DNA of 64,000 nucleotides from Palaemon carinicauda (taxonomy: Eukaryota > Arthropoda > Malacostraca > Decapoda > Palaemonidae). A program made the position numbers and the translations under genes. Shown here piece by piece: positions 1-11,164 of the stretch. How positions within the stretch are numbered: the first letter of the stretch is position 1; every line of letters starts with the position of its first letter. The stretch covers positions 103,839,252 to 103,903,251 of the forward strand of contig NC_090739.1 of assembly GCF_036898095.1 (NCBI RefSeq). Direction: 5' to 3'. Below the pieces are notes generated by a model. The model saw only the letters and a list, made by a program, of their open reading frames with translations, made no database searches and was not told the origin of the DNA.

Positions 1-311
1 AAGGAATGGAGCCCTGACTATGGTGGTAGTCTCACTTCTGAATGAGGGAAAGTTAGCTCAAATCTCCTTATGAGCATGGACAATTCCATTGATGAGGAAA
101 TATATACCACTTTGTCTTAAGATTTGGCTTAAAGCCGAGAAATACACTTTCACTGCCGACAGAGCAGAGTTCTTCCTCCTTAAAGGTATAACAAAAGATC
201 GGAAATCAGGGGTACAGTGACTCTGAATGGAGAGAGACTCATTCCACAAAACCAACCACAAAGGATTTCCCACTTAGCCTGATAGATGGAGATGGAAGAC
301 TACCTGAAGTA
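1..311 (-). pseudogene. E0: tyrosine-recombinase fragment of an old DIRS-like element
   Basis: The minus strand matches, with many substitutions, the YR N-terminal region of E3 at about 18420-18720. Shared landmarks are the segment reading tgaatgagggaaagtt, the 'accaaccaca..gga/gactttcccac' stretch and the spacing between them. The frame here is broken; a 71-codon stretch at 58-273 is a remnant. The homology stops exactly where E1 begins at about 312, so E1 appears to have landed in this older element. In the family this region forms the core-binding domain of the recombinase. I could not find the rest of E0 convincingly after E1; 7519-8250 is a weak candidate. The window edge truncates it on the left. 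Confidence 0.6.
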
Positions 312-363
312 TGACAAATTCGTAGATAATTTGCATTTTTCCTAACTACTGTATACAAACCTT

Positions 364-520
364 AGGTATTTAAAAGGTGTATTACTTTCGGCGTAGCTGA
401 AATGACGAGCGATTAATTCCTAACGAGGGTTAACTGCCCATACCGCTAGTTAGGGGGGGTAGAGGAGGGTAGCTTGCTACCACCCGCCCTTACACACCTG
501 TGATTGAGCTCACATTGCTT
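364..520. repeat. E1 left inverted terminal repeat
   Basis: About 155 bp are inverted relative to 7329-7488. Shared blocks include the 'attactttcggcgtagctg' segment, aacgagggttaact, gagggtagcttgctac and ggtgattgagctcac-like ends. A poly-G/C stretch differs in length between the copies. Confidence 0.85.
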
Positions 521-561
521 GGAGGTAGGATTTCAAGAGGGATAGGGCTGATGGGTAAGTT

Positions 562-646
562 TGCTTAAATAGCTAAGGTTTGTATACTTACAAAAAATAC
601 AAATTATCTACAAATTTGTCATTTGTTCCGTAACTGGAATACAAAC
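562..646. repeat. E1 internal complementary region (ICR), interrupted at its end
   Basis: Bases 562-630 are the reverse complement of the outer left end of E1 (taaatagctaaggtttgtata, then acaaattatctac). From about 631 the sequence switches to the reverse complement of the outer right end (tttgttccgtaactgg, aatacaaac). This joined-ends arrangement is the DIRS template for circularisation. The right-end match breaks at about 647 and resumes at about 905 (accacgctatttaataggggtgac), so about 258 bp of unrelated sequence sit inside it. Confidence 0.75.
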
Positions 647-904
647 TGAAGTATACTAGAGATCTATCCACATCTTGTTATGATTGTTGTTCAACAGTTG
701 TATGGTCAAACGACCAGTTGTTTACATATAGTAATTACCACTTACGTTGTTTACATCTGTCTACTGTAATCGTTTTCGCCTCCCGCCTTTTCTTGTATAG
801 GAAGTTGGTATTTGTCAGCCGAGAAGGTAACACTTGGTATTATAAATAAATCGATTAGGGAATAAATAGTTGATTTATCATGATCGGTATTTATTTGGCT
901 CCTG
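647..904. other. Insertion of unknown type inside the E1 ICR
   Basis: E3 reads continuously from 'acatacaaac' into 'cgcgctacttaatagg' (17240-17262). E1 has about 258 extra bases between the matching words. I see no clear inverted ends or target duplication, and no coding. It may be a small MITE or a family-specific segment lost from E3. Confidence 0.5.
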
Positions 905-1464
905 AATTAAGTTAACACACACCACGCTATTTAATAGGGGTGACTCACAGATTAGGAAGGGTGGACGTCCCAGCCAATCTGGCTTTTGGCTTTACCCGGG
1001 GGCTCCTTATCTGAGTGTATCAGTACTCAAAAAAGAAGGAGTACCTGCACCTCGCTAAAACCTTGCTATGCAAGGTTCGCGCCCTACGCAAGCTGTGTGT
1101 TGAGATATTTAGAAGTGTGACTGTCTAGGTAAAGTTATTTCTTGTCTTTTTGTAGGAAAAACTGTTGTAACCAAGACTTTCCCAATACCACCTCGCCAGG
1201 GTATGGGGACGCAACAGTACTAGGTACACAAGGGAGCATGGTTTACCTGCAGTGGATTGAGGTCAGCAATACAGAGAACCCAGGATGGTGCTTTCCCTAA
1301 GAGAGGGGAGGATGAAGAAAAGAATAAGAGCCAGTCAAACCTTTCTTTCATTCACGCAGACTATAACCGGGTAACAATGCCCTCAACCTTCTGCTATTTG
1401 TCCAATAAAGAGCTTGAGGTTTTAAACCAGATATTGTGCAGCCACCACAGGACCGATAGAGAAC

Positions 1465-2093
1465 TTATCGAATATCCTGTGGGTCACGTCTTGCAGGTAG
1501 TGGGATGTGAGTGTGGTCTGACGATTTCACACCCCAGCTTGAAGAACCTGCATCAATGAGAAGTTTCTCTTGAATGCCAGGGACGTAGCTACACCCGACA
1601 TCATGAGCTCTGGGGCGACGTGAAGGAGGGTCTGGATTCGGTGCATTGTCTATGACCATGCAAATCCATGCTGAGATGGTGTTCTTGGTGACCTCCTCTT
1701 TGTCCTTCCTGTGCTGACGAATAGCGCAGGCACATGAGGACAGGCTGCGGCTGTCCTCTTAAGATACAGCCTCAAACTCCTCACTGGGCATAGTAAGAGA
1801 TGGTCTGGGTCATCTGTTACAGTATGGAAACTAGAAATCAGGAAAGAGTCGAATCGTGAATCCGCTACTCCCGGGTTCTGAGTCTTAACAATAAACTCAG
1901 GGACGAAGCTAAACATTACTTCTCCCCATCCCCTTGAATGGGCGATGTTGTATGAGAGACCATGAAGTTCCCAGACTCTCTTGGCTGAAGCGAAAGCTAG
2001 CAAAAACACCGTCTTCCAAGTCAGGTGGCGATCGGTTGTCTGGCGTAATGGTTCATAGGGAGGTCTCTTGAGAGACCTGAGAACTCGAACCAC
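1465..2093 (-). pseudogene. E1 tyrosine recombinase, C-terminal catalytic part
   Basis: This part would cut and rejoin DNA strands through a 3'-phosphotyrosine to integrate the circular DIRS intermediate. The frame 2093-1650 carries the first catalytic Arg in the block LAFASAKRVWELHG. After a frameshift near 1650 comes AHDVGCS, where E3 has AHDVRGI. The second catalytic Arg of the H-x-x-R motif is therefore Gly, which would inactivate the enzyme. The remaining C-terminal sequence to about 1380, expected to hold the nucleophilic Tyr, is out of frame. RNase H lies directly upstream on the same strand, as in all DIRS elements. Confidence 0.75.
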
Positions 2094-2096
2094 GTT

Positions 2097-2477
2097 CTAT
2101 GGGGGAGGTTTCACTTCTGACTGATCCAAAGACCACTCGGTACTCACTATCTGAGATACTCTGCTCAGGTTGTTGGCGAGCACATTCCTTTTGCCCGGAA
2201 TGAAGCATGCCGATAGTGGTATCGAGTGGATTTCGGCCCATCTCAGTATCTCTACTGCTAGCTGGGATAGCTGCTGCAAAAAAGTACCTCCTTGCTTGGT
2301 GATATAAGCCACGACTGTGGTGTTGTCGCTCATCACCACCACTGAGTGGCCCGCCAGGAACTGTTGGAATTGTATAGGGGCCAGAAAGACGGCCTTCATC
2401 TCTAGGAGATTCATGTGGTGGTACTCTTCTGACTCTGACCAGAGGCCTGAGGTCGTGTGGTGCAGCACGTTGGCCAC
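2097..2477 (-). pseudogene. E1 RNase H domain
   Basis: The 126-codon frame carries NLLEMKAVFLA and VVMSDNTTVVAYI, the Glu and second Asp of the RNase H active site. It then has GKRNVLANNLSR, where E3 has an Asp (VLADNLSR), so the fourth acidic residue is Asn here. The first Asp block (LMLFSDASKK) is upstream in another frame at about 2500-2530, across a C/A-rich low-complexity tract that shifted the frame. The domain degrades the RNA strand during reverse transcription. It lies between RT and YR, the fixed DIRS order. Confidence 0.75.
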
Positions 2478-2569
2478 CCCCCCCCCCCTCCTTTTTTTTT
2501 GAAGCGTCTGAGAACAGCATCAAATCCGGGGGGATGACGAGAAAGTCCACTCCCTTTCGTAGGTTCTCA

Positions 2570-3540
2570 TCTGTCACCCACCACTGGAGGTCTGTCAAGT
2601 TCCCCTGATCCCACGGAGATCTGGATGTCCGGGGAATCGCGAGTCTGATTCCACCGGGAATTGAGTTGCCACTGGAGGGATCTCATCCTGAGGCGACCAT
2701 TGGGAACTAGACGGGCCAGTGATGAAAGGTGACCAAGGAGACGTAACCACGTTTGGGCTGGAAGTTCTCATCTGAGAAAGGGTCTTGCGACCTTTCTCAG
2801 CCTTGTTATCTTGTCGTCTGATGGTAAGGCTTTTTGGAGATTGGTGTCTATGATCATGCCTAAGTGTACCAGTCTCTGTGTAGGAAGCAGAGAAGACTTC
2901 TCAAGATTTACCATGATCCTCAGATCCTGGCAAAGTCTCAGAAGTTTGTCTCGGTGTTGAAGAAGGGTTGATACCGAGTCTGCTAGGATTAGCCGTTGTC
3001 CAGATAACGGAGGAGACGGATGCCAATCCTGTGTGCCCAAAATGACACAAGGGCAAACACTCTGGTGAAAACTTGAGGTGCTGTGGAAAGACCAAAGCAC
3101 AGCACCTTGAACTAGTACTTTCTGTTGTCAAGGCTGAGTCTTAAGAACTTCCTTGAAGACGGATGGACTGGGATCTGGAAGTACGCGTCCTTTAGGTCCA
3201 GTGTACACATGAAGTCCTGAGGTCTTACTGCTAGTCTGACCGTGTCTACCGTCTGCATGCTGAACGGAGTTTGTTTGACAAACTTATTCAGGGCTGAGAG
3301 GTCGATGACTGGTCTCCAGCCTCCAGACGCCTTTCTTACAAGAAAGAGTCGACCGAAGAAGCCTGGGGACCCTTCGAGGACCTTTGGAGAGCGCCCTTCT
3401 TCAACAGGGTCTGGACTTCTGCCTGAAGGGCCTGGCCCCTTGCCAATCCCATGGCAAGGGAATCTATTGACACTGGATTCCTGGTCAGGGGAGGTAGAGA
3501 TGTTATGAACGGGACCTGATATCCTGGACGGATCACTGAG
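2570..3540 (-). pseudogene. E1 reverse transcriptase remnant
   Basis: The N-terminal part at 3536-3336 reads LKKGALQRS then SVDSFL, aligning with E3. The middle runs through 3131-2768 in two overlapping broken frames with VNLEKSSLLPTQRLVHLGMIIDTN. The catalytic box, YLDDW in E3, is damaged: near 3000 the codons read YLDN followed by a one-base loss and a stop. The polymerase is therefore dead by a motif-C change as well as frameshifts. Identification is by alignment to the E3 and E4 RTs and by DIRS domain order. Confidence 0.75.
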
Positions 3541-3599
3541 ATTGTTCAGGAATCGGCACGAGTTGCTTCTACCTGTCTGAGCAACTTTGAAGGCATCCC

Positions 3600-6500
3600 C
3601 CCACTGGTGGAAACACAGGGGGACTGCCTATCCTAGCGTGCGGCCTCAGCCGCTCCCTCTAGGATTCTTTCCTCCCCCGGAGGACTTTTTGCCTTTCCTG
3701 TCCTTGACAGAAAAGGGCTTATTAGACACCACTGTCTTCGTTGCTAGTTTTGTCGTTACGGTCTTGGTTGGTCGGGACTGCTGAGGTTCTGGAGATTTAT
3801 AGGGCTTAGTTGATAAAGCCCTATGGAAGAGGGAGTCTCGATGAGACTTCCTCCACCTCTCACCAGCAAGTTCCACATCCTTAGGCTCAAATAGATGGAC
3901 CCCCTCTAGGGAGGAATATCTGAGCCTATTTATTTCGACGCTTGGGACCTGTTGGTGGAACCTCTCAAACACTGCATCTCAAAGTTTCAAGATAGTGTTT
4001 GCCCTCAAGTTCGCAACTTGGTGGGCAAGAAACTCGATCGTGCGAGTGCCCGAGAGTAAAAAGGTCTCCATTGCCTTCTTGGTACGCTCCTTGGAAAAAT
4101 CCTCAGATAGTATCAGGATACCTTCGGTCTCTAACCAGATGTCCATCCACGAAGTCGCTTGCATCGCATACTTAGTGACCTTTTCCTGGTTAAGGACTTC
4201 GGCCGCCGAGAAAGAGACCTTCCGGCTGGAGTCTCTCTCAAGAGGGACTCCCCTGGTTAGCTCTTCCAGAGAATGGTGAAGTGGAAGAGCTGAACTGGGT
4301 TCCTCCAGGATCTCAAAGTACCTTCTTTGCTGTAAGCGAGGAGGTGGGAGGAGCTTATTCGTAGAACCGGCACGGCTGGAGGAGGCAAACCCGGAGAGCT
4401 ATTGGGTGATCTTGTCCCTGGTACTCTTCAACCCTTGAGACCAGGTCAGGGGTGCACTGATCTTTGAAGGTTTCTGAGTGCCGAAGACGCAGTCAAAGAC
4501 AGTGTCTTTGCCCTCTCGAGGGGGTATTTCTGGGTTAGAAAACCCATTGAGATCCCTCATTAGAGTCAACCTGCCAGAATGCATGTTCTGATTCTTGTTG
4601 GTCTCCTCCTGATGTTGGACTCGCAGAGAGGTTTCCTTCTATCCCCAAGAGCTCTTCTTGGGGTGAGTCGTGGATATTCCTCGAGTGGCTGGCTGTCTCT
4701 GTTCTAGGCCTGATGGAGGACTTTGGCAGTCTTGGAGTCTTTGGACTCCTTCCGAGGGAGGAGGTAAGACTCCAACATCGAAGGCCTGAGTGTCATGTCC
4801 CTCCTAGTCTCAGATTGAGGGGGAACTCTCCGCGTGAAGGGAGGTTTCCTCCACTGGTGTGATGGGAGTGTCTCTCCTCGTGCAATTCCCTTGGTGAAGG
4901 ATGGTCTTCATCCCAAAGGGAGGGAGAGTATCCCAGGGGAGAAACTGGAGGGACTAGCCTTGATGGTCTGCATGGAGTCAGCTTCACCCTCTGGGAAGTG
5001 ACCACGTCGGAAACTCCTCTTTCCCTCTTCAAAGGGGTAGAGGAAGCTATGGTTCTGTGTCTTGGGTCCAGAGCTATAAGTTGCTTTGATGAGCGGTCGG
5101 ACAAGACGGGCTTGAATGCCTGTGTTACAGCTCTGACTAAGGCACTGAATCAAGGTTGCTGACTGACTGATGCACTGTCAGACAAGTCCCTTGAAGGGAA
5201 AGGGACAGATGGCTCCATACGAGGAGTCACCGTAAGAGGTGGGTCTGCCTTTGAAGGCAGTTTAGAGATCCTGAATTCCACTGCTTGAGCCTGTTTTCCT
5301 TTTCCCGAAGGGCGCACTGGAATGCGTTTGTGGGGAGAGGAATGAGGCGATGGTGACCTTGCCAGGTGTAGATCCTGCGCCCGTGCCTGCACACGCGCAG
5401 GAGAATATTGGCCCGCGCAGGAGAAATTTGGTGCGCGTGCGCAAGTGAAAGCTGGCGTGCGGGCACATGGTGAGGCGTGCGCATGTGTTTGTGCGTGCAC
5501 GCGGGAGAGATTTGGCGCACAGGAGAGCGCAAATGTCCAGGAAAGTGCCGGAGCACAGGTGAAAGCTGCATTGTGCCTGCTGTCTCACCTACAGTGTGTT
5601 TGTGTGCAGGAGAATAATGGCGCGCAGGCATTTGTTGACGCGCATGCGAGTACTGGCGTGCGGGAGCGCGCTGGTGTACATTAGACAATTGGTGCGCAGG
5701 GTGGAGCGCGGGAGATAATTGGCGCACAAGCTGGCGCGCAGGAGAGTAAAGGCGCGCTGGCGCAGAGAGTAAGGGCGTGCAGGAGAGTAAAGGCGCGCTG
5801 GAGAGCGCTGGCGCAGAGAGTAAGGGCGTGCAGGAGAGTAATGGCGCGCAGGAGAGCGCTGGCGCGTAGGAGATCGTGGGCGCGAAGGCGCAGGAGAGCG
5901 CAAGCGTGCTGTAGTGCACTGGAGCATGGGCGACCCTGGGCGTGTGAGCGCGTGGACGCAGCGCGCGCAGGAGAACGCATGATTTTGCTGCCTTCTATGA
6001 GGGCAAGCAAGAGAAGGGGCACGCCGAAGCGCTGTAGAGTGCTGACGAGCTGCTGGTAGGCGCTAAAGTCCTGTAGGTTGGTGAGCTACAAGGCGATGGC
6101 GCGCAGCTACGCACTTTGGTAGAGCTACAATAGGTTTACCGGTGACAGGAACGGTGATGGCAGGTCTGGAGGGTGGATGGTCGACGTGCCCTTTGTAAGG
6201 GCAACCATCCATCGAAGGGGATCGCGAACGATCAGCAGAGAGGTCCAGGACCGAGGTCACAAGACTAGTAGTAGGAGCAGTAACGATCAATGAATGAAGG
6301 TCAGATGACTGCAGCGGAGGCTCCTCTGCAGGGAATGGCTGCGACGACGATGAACCAAAGAGGCGTCTCTTCACCAGCCTCTAAAGCGAAGTGGAGATGC
6401 ATGCTTTCCGACGAATGCGCCCTCTGGGGTCCTTTGGATCAGCAAGCTGACCGTGCACCGCAGCAGTCCTCCAAAGAGGAGTCTCTATAAGTGAACTCCC

Positions 6501-7110
6501 ACGAGGTGGAGAAACACTTACAGGAGAGACAGACGTTGAACTTAGTTTCCCCTCGAAGGATGTTCAGGAACGGGGAAAAATAAGTCGGCAGCAACCGCTG
6601 GAGAGTCTTGAGGGGCAGAGGAGTTGGATGATACTGCATAAGACACCTCTGACACAATAACATTGACGAGGGTCAGAGGATCTACCTCTGACGGCGACGA
6701 TGATAGCTCAACAGAAGCACCCATGCGGATGAACTGTAGCAAAGCTTCCTTGGAGGGCAGACCATTAAGCCCCAAAGACGACCAAATCTGTAAAAGATGG
6801 GTTAGTGACAAGGCCTCACCCGGGGGGAGAGGTTGGGCTGCTTCGCTAGGGGGAAGCAACATCATCTCTCGAGAACCGGGGTTGGCCGTCATTAACTTGG
6901 TCTATGCTACTACTCGATGGTATATGTCAAGACGAGTAGGCGCTTCGGAGGAGGGTCGGGAGATGGAAAAAGAGAAGAGTCCTTGGGTTTTTCATCCTTC
7001 AAAGGAGAAATATCCAGCTTGGACTTTTTCTTCCGCCGTCGCGCATACCTCTCCCACTGGGAGGAAGACCTCTCCCTACACTCATTTCATTTATTTACGC
7101 TATCACACCG
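3600..7110 (-). pseudogene. E1 gag-like region with expanded repeat linker
   Basis: DIRS gag is poorly conserved, so the call rests on position (between the right ITR and RT) and on similarity to E3. The block RTIEFLAHQV..LRANTIL followed by ERFHQQVP and RWRKSHRDSLFHRAL (4164-3646) is nearly the same in E3 (21205-20750). Further upstream, 7100-6542 encodes a basic stretch (RRRKKKSK) then a 116-codon frame rich in Pro/Ser with SLTHLLQIWSSLG. A repeat-derived linker (5390-5960) lies between them. Stops and frameshifts divide the region into at least six pieces. No retroviral-type CCHC knuckle was seen. Confidence 0.6.
5390..5960. repeat. GC-rich degenerate minisatellite in E1 gag
   Basis: Irregular repeats of gcgcaggagag / taaaggcgcgctgg / gcgcagagagtaagggcgtgc occur here. 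Read on minus, two frames give repetitive peptides built from SPARxYS, PLLSAPA and YSLRQR. Composition is far more GC-rich than the AT-rich surroundings of the window. E2, E4 and E5 each carry a different repeat at the equivalent place in gag. Confidence 0.8.
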
Positions 7111-7328
7111 TTGACCTCTGCTTAAAAGACAAAGGGTGCGAGGATCAGTCTCCACCGCCGACATTAATGTCCCACAAGGACGGCCGGAGAGTCCAGGGCA
7201 GGTGCGCATGGTCGCACAAGTCAACTTCACAAACACACACTAAGAGAAAAAGAAAAAGCAAGTCACTAATGGCTGCCAATATTCTACGAGAATGAAGAAC
7301 GGCAACGTCCATTCACCATCCGAGCCGA

Positions 7329-7488
7329 AAGCAAAGTGAGCTCAATCACAGGTGTGTGTGTGGGGGGGGGGACGGTAGCAAGCTACCCTCCCCTACCGCC
7401 GCAAACTAGCAGTATGGGTAGTTAACCCTCGTTAAAAATTAATGGCTCGTCATTTCAGCTACGCCGAAAGTAATACCCCTATTGAATA
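7329..7488. repeat. E1 right inverted terminal repeat
   Basis: This is the inverse of 364-520, with a (G)10 run and scattered mismatches. It precedes gag on the coding strand, so transcription would be expected to start in or near it. The unique outer end continues to about 7518 (gacggaacaa). Confidence 0.85.
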
Positions 7489-7518
7489 GCGTGGTTTGTA
7501 TTCCAGTGACGGAACAAC

Positions 7519-8404
7519 TTTCCCTTAGTGGAGGAACCTGAAACCCCCAAGAAAGGCCACATCTGATGCAAGGCGTGAAAAGATTTATTCGACTCCCTTT
7601 GAGGGGAGGCCGCTGCTGCTTCACTACAGGGTCTTCCTGATCAGAAGGTTGTCAGGGGTTTAAACAGCCATCGCTCTTGTCCAATTGACCTCTAAAGGAA
7701 GCTGAATGGGGGAGAGGCAAGTAGGAGAGTACTAGCCCCAGGAGAAAAATGTCAGGAGATCTTTGACTTTGAGGAATCCGAAGATACCTTTTAAACTACT
7801 ACCTTCCTGCATCCATTGCACCAGTCCCGCTGGGAAGATGGCCCCTCCCGACAGAGCAAGGAGAAGCCTCCATGTGGGCGTGCCGTCTGCACGAAGGGCA
7901 AAATTGAAGAGGATTCATCTCCTAGTGACATAAAAGGTGCTGCAAGAGCAGCCTGTTATGCCAGGCCAAACCAGAATGATTGTAGTCCTCAAACTACAAG
8001 CACACCTGTAAAGAAAAAGATAAGTTAATACACCCACTTCATAGATAAATAAACCGGGAGAGACACATGAATATCTACACTCAACCGTAGCAAAATCACT
8101 CAGGTACTGGGCAAGTGTGTGAGAAGGGGAGTTGGTCTAACCTCGGCTAACTAGTGGAGGGTCATTGACACCTTAAGTTAAAAGTTTTTACGGCTAAATC
8201 AGCTTGTGCTGAATCACCTCTCCTACATAAGGAACGAAGGTTTGTATTTAAATGTGCAGGAAGAAATGACGGTTGTTTAGAAACATACAAGCCAAAATCC
8301 TCAATTAATATTTTTTACGTCTAGTATATTTATGATAACAGAACCTGTACACCTGTAAACTGCTAGAATATGATAAGCTAAAAATTCAATGACAGTTGCT
8401 AATA
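7519..8404. other. Intergenic stretch between E1 and E2, possibly E0 remains
   Basis: No convincing gene is visible. The stretch 8130-8250 (ggctaactagtggagggtcattgac, then tttttacggctaaatcagc, then aaggtttgtatt) loosely mirrors the layout of the E1/E3 terminal repeats (gctagtta, then cggcgtagctgaaatgac, then ggtttgtat). It might therefore be the far terminal repeat of the older element E0. That is inference only. Confidence 0.3.
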
Positions 8405-8440
8405 ATGATATTTTCATTATAAAATAAATTTTTGAATATA

Positions 8441-8595
8441 CTTACCCGGTGAATATATAAATAGCTGACGTCTCCGACGGCCCGACAGATTCCAAAAAAC
8501 TCGCGAGCGATCGCCATGAAGGTAGCGGGTGTGCCTACCAGCGCCGACTATCGGCCAGATACCGCATATACTTCTCAACCACTCCAGTTCTTCTC
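8441..8595. repeat. E2 left inverted terminal repeat
   Basis: About 155 bp are inverted relative to 14718-14872. The shared core contains ctgacgtctccgacgg, gcgatcgccatgaagg, the 'gcgggtgtgc' block and tatcggccagatacc. Only isolated mismatches are visible. Confidence 0.9.
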
Positions 8596-8646
8596 AGTCC
8601 GCAGGGTCTCTATCGAGGAGGAAGGGAGGGCCTTTAATATTATATA

Positions 8647-8736
8647 TTCACCGGGTAAGTATATTCAAAAATTTATTTTATAATGAAAATATCATTTTTA
8701 AATATTAAACTTAGCCGGTGAATATATAAATAACTG
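8647..8736. repeat. E2 internal complementary region
   Basis: The left half inverts the outer left end (8405-8460). The right half inverts the outer right end (14845-14887). The two halves abut within a short T/A run, giving a fossil of the end-to-end junction of the circular intermediate. It is near the coding 3' end, the canonical DIRS position. Confidence 0.85.
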
Positions 8737-9138
8737 ATTCACACCCGTGGTGGTGGGTAGAGACCAGTATTATAACAATAAAGGCGTATATGCTCTAGAG
8801 TTTTTGACAAATATTTCATAAAAACAAACTCAAGTATAGGTACCTGGTAAGGAAGCTGACTCTGATGATTACTTTGCCTTATTAGTCCACTTTCCTCACG
8901 AAGCCCAGCCATCCTCTCAGGATGCTGAAAGATTCCCAGGAGCTGTTATATCCAGGGCGAACACCCCTATAACAGAACCTCATCAATACCCTTAATCTGG
9001 GCGCTCTCAAGAAACAACATTTTGACCACCCGCCAAATCAAAAAGATTGCGAAAGACTTCTTAGTCTCCCGTAAAACCCAAAATAAGATTAAAAATTTCA
9101 AGAGTAGATTAAAAGGATATTGGGATTAAGGGAATGCA

Positions 9139-9830
9139 GTGGTAGAGCCTTCACCCACTACTGCACTCGCTGCTACGAATGGTCCCAGTGTGTAGCAGTC
9201 CTCATAAAGAGTCTGGACATCATTCAAGTAATATGAAGCGAATACCGACTTGCCTCTCCAAAAGGTCGCGTCCATAATACTTTTAATGGATCTATTTTGC
9301 TTAAACGCTACTGAAGTTGCTATCGCTCTGACTTCATGAGCCTTGACTTTAAAGTAAATTACGATCCTTCTTACTTAAATGAGAGTGTGCCTCCCGAATC
9401 AAAAGTCTAATAAAATAAGACCACGCATTCTTAGACATGGGCAAAGAGGGCTTTTTAATGGAGCACCATAAAGCCTCTGAACAACCTCGTAGCGGTTTAG
9501 CTCTGGATAAATAAAATTTAAGAGCTCTAACGGGGCACAGCACTCTTTCAACTTCAATCCCCACAATCTCAGAAAGACTGGGGATTTCAAATGATTTAGT
9601 TCATTCTTGGCCAAAACACCAAGTTGAAGAGCGCATACTGCTTTATTAGTGGAGAAGCCGATGTTCTTGCTAAAAGCATGTATCTCACTAACCCTTTTAG
9701 CCGAAGCCAAGCTCACCAAAAAAAAAAAAAAGTGTCTTGAGGGTAAGATCCTTCAGGGAGGCTAAATTTAATGGTTCAAACCTGTCTGACATAAGGAACT
9801 GTAGGACCACGTCTAAGTTCCAAGCAGGAG
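9139..9830 (-). pseudogene. E2 tyrosine recombinase, C-terminal catalytic domain
   Basis: The minus strand carries LASAKRVSEIHAFS (first catalytic Arg) at about 9720-9680, KAHEVRAIATS (the H-x-x-R pair) at about 9345, and a terminal FASYYLNDVQTLYEDCYTLG block with the candidate nucleophile Tyr at about 9235. All four catalytic positions thus survive. The frame is broken between 9349 and 9830 by at least two shifts, one at an A12 homopolymer (9720-9732). The protein would integrate the circular element by strand exchange. The C-terminal end (..VVGEGST) matches E4 and E5. Confidence 0.75.
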
Positions 9831-11108
9831 TCGAAATATGACGCTCCTTGGAAGTCTCGAAAGACTTAAGCAGGTCTTGGAGATTTTGTTATTAGAAAGA
9901 TCCAAACCCCTATGCCTGAAAACAGAAGCTAACATGCTTCTGTAGCCTTTAATGGTGGATGCAGAAAGGGAGCGACCGTTTTTCAGATAAAGCAGAAAAT
10001 CCGCAATCTGCGCTACAGAGGCACTTGGAAGAGGAAATAGAGGAGGACTTGCACCAGTCTCTAAATACCTCCCATTTCGACTGATAGATCCTGATAGTAG
10101 AGGATCTTCTAGCCCTCGCGATCGCTCTAGCTGCCTCCTTCGAAAACCCTCGAGCTCAAGAGTGTCTTTCGATAGTCTGAAGGCAGTTAGACGAAGCGTG
10201 GGGAGGCTTTGATGAAATCTCTTTACGTGAGGCTGTCGCAAGAGATCCATCCGCAACAGCAGACTTCTTGGAACGTCTACCAGCCATAGAAGTACCTCTG
10301 TGAACCACTCTCTCGCGGGCCAGAATGGAGCAACCAAAGTCAACCTGGTCCCTTCGTGAGAAGTGAACTTCTGCAGCACCTTGTTTAGGTTCTTGAAAGG
10401 TGGAAAGGCATAAAAGTCCAGGTGAGACCAGTCCAGCAGGAAAGCGTCTATGTGGGCTGCCTCTGGATCTGGAACTGGAAAGCAGTAAGTCGAGAGCCTC
10501 TTTGTCAGTGAAGTCGCAAAAAGATCTATGGTGGGTTGACCCCATGTCATCCATAGCTTCTCGCACACAGTCTTGTGCAACATCCACTCCATGGAGATGA
10601 CTTGTCCTCTTCTGCTGAGGCAGTCCGCCAAGACATTCATTTTTCCTTGCACAAATCTTGCCAAAGGAGAGATGTTACTTGCCTTAAATGGAGTTCCTTC
10701 TGATCCGTGGACCAAAGACCCGAGAATTCCAGACTGTCCAGTGGAGCTCCCTAACCCAAATCCGATGCATCTGAATACAACACATGGTTTGGGTTCTTGA
10801 TCGCAAGTGAAAGACCTTCTCGAAGTCTGATGTTGCTGTCCCACCAAGTCAGACATGTCTAGACTGAGTTGGAGATTGGGAAAGAGATACTCTCTAAGCC
10901 TTTCTGCTTGTTCCAATGGTTTAGGTGAAATTGGAGAGGGCAAAGGTTGAGTCTCCCCAGAGAGATAAACTACTCCAGCGATGAAAGAGTTCCCACGAGG
11001 TTCGTTCAAACTCTTACAGAGCAACTGTTTTTCTCTTGCAAGTGAAGGACTTTTAACAGAGCTTGTTCCATTCTTGTGGGAGACGAAAAGGCCCGAAAAA
11101 TCCGACAC
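9813..11108 (-). pseudogene. E2 RNase H, DIRS spacer and N-terminal recombinase
   Basis: The 431-codon frame begins in shifted RT/RNase H sequence. Around its middle it has NVLADCLSRRGQVI (the last RNase H Asp block). This is followed by the characteristic DIRS spacer (TWGQPTIDLFATSLTKRL, DAFLLDWSHLDFYAFPPF, LTLVAPFWPAREWF). It ends in a core-binding domain with SVAQIADFLLYL and TIKGYRSMLASVFRHRGL. The same blocks occur in order in E4. The N-terminal third is in the wrong frame for RNase H, and a frameshift at about 9870 cuts it from the catalytic domain. Confidence 0.75.
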
Positions 11109-11164
11109 TGTATCTCCATTCCCAAATAAAGAATAGTCTGGGATGGAGTACTGTAAGTTACGAC

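Larger units (their letters stand above)
312..7518 (-). mobile_element. E1: DIRS-like tyrosine-recombinase retrotransposon, complete outline, decayed
   Basis: This 7.2-kb element is bounded by inverted terminal repeats (364-520 and 7329-7488). On minus, in coding order, it has gag (about 7100-3600), RT (about 3540-2570), RNase H (2477-2097) and YR (2093-1465). An internal complementary region lies at 562-646 near the coding 3' end. The ends follow from ICR logic: the ICR is the reverse complement of the outer left end (tgacaaattcg..) joined to the reverse complement of the outer right end (..gacggaacaa). No target duplication is evident, as expected for DIRS. The frames contain many stops, the RT YLDD and the YR HxxR motifs are lost, so it is inactive. 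E3 is the same family; E2, E4 and E5 form another. Confidence 0.85.

Noticed and set aside
5227..5919. 230-codon frame as a structural or antifreeze-like repetitive protein
   Set aside because: It lies inside a decayed gag linker minisatellite; competing repetitive frames exist in other phases.
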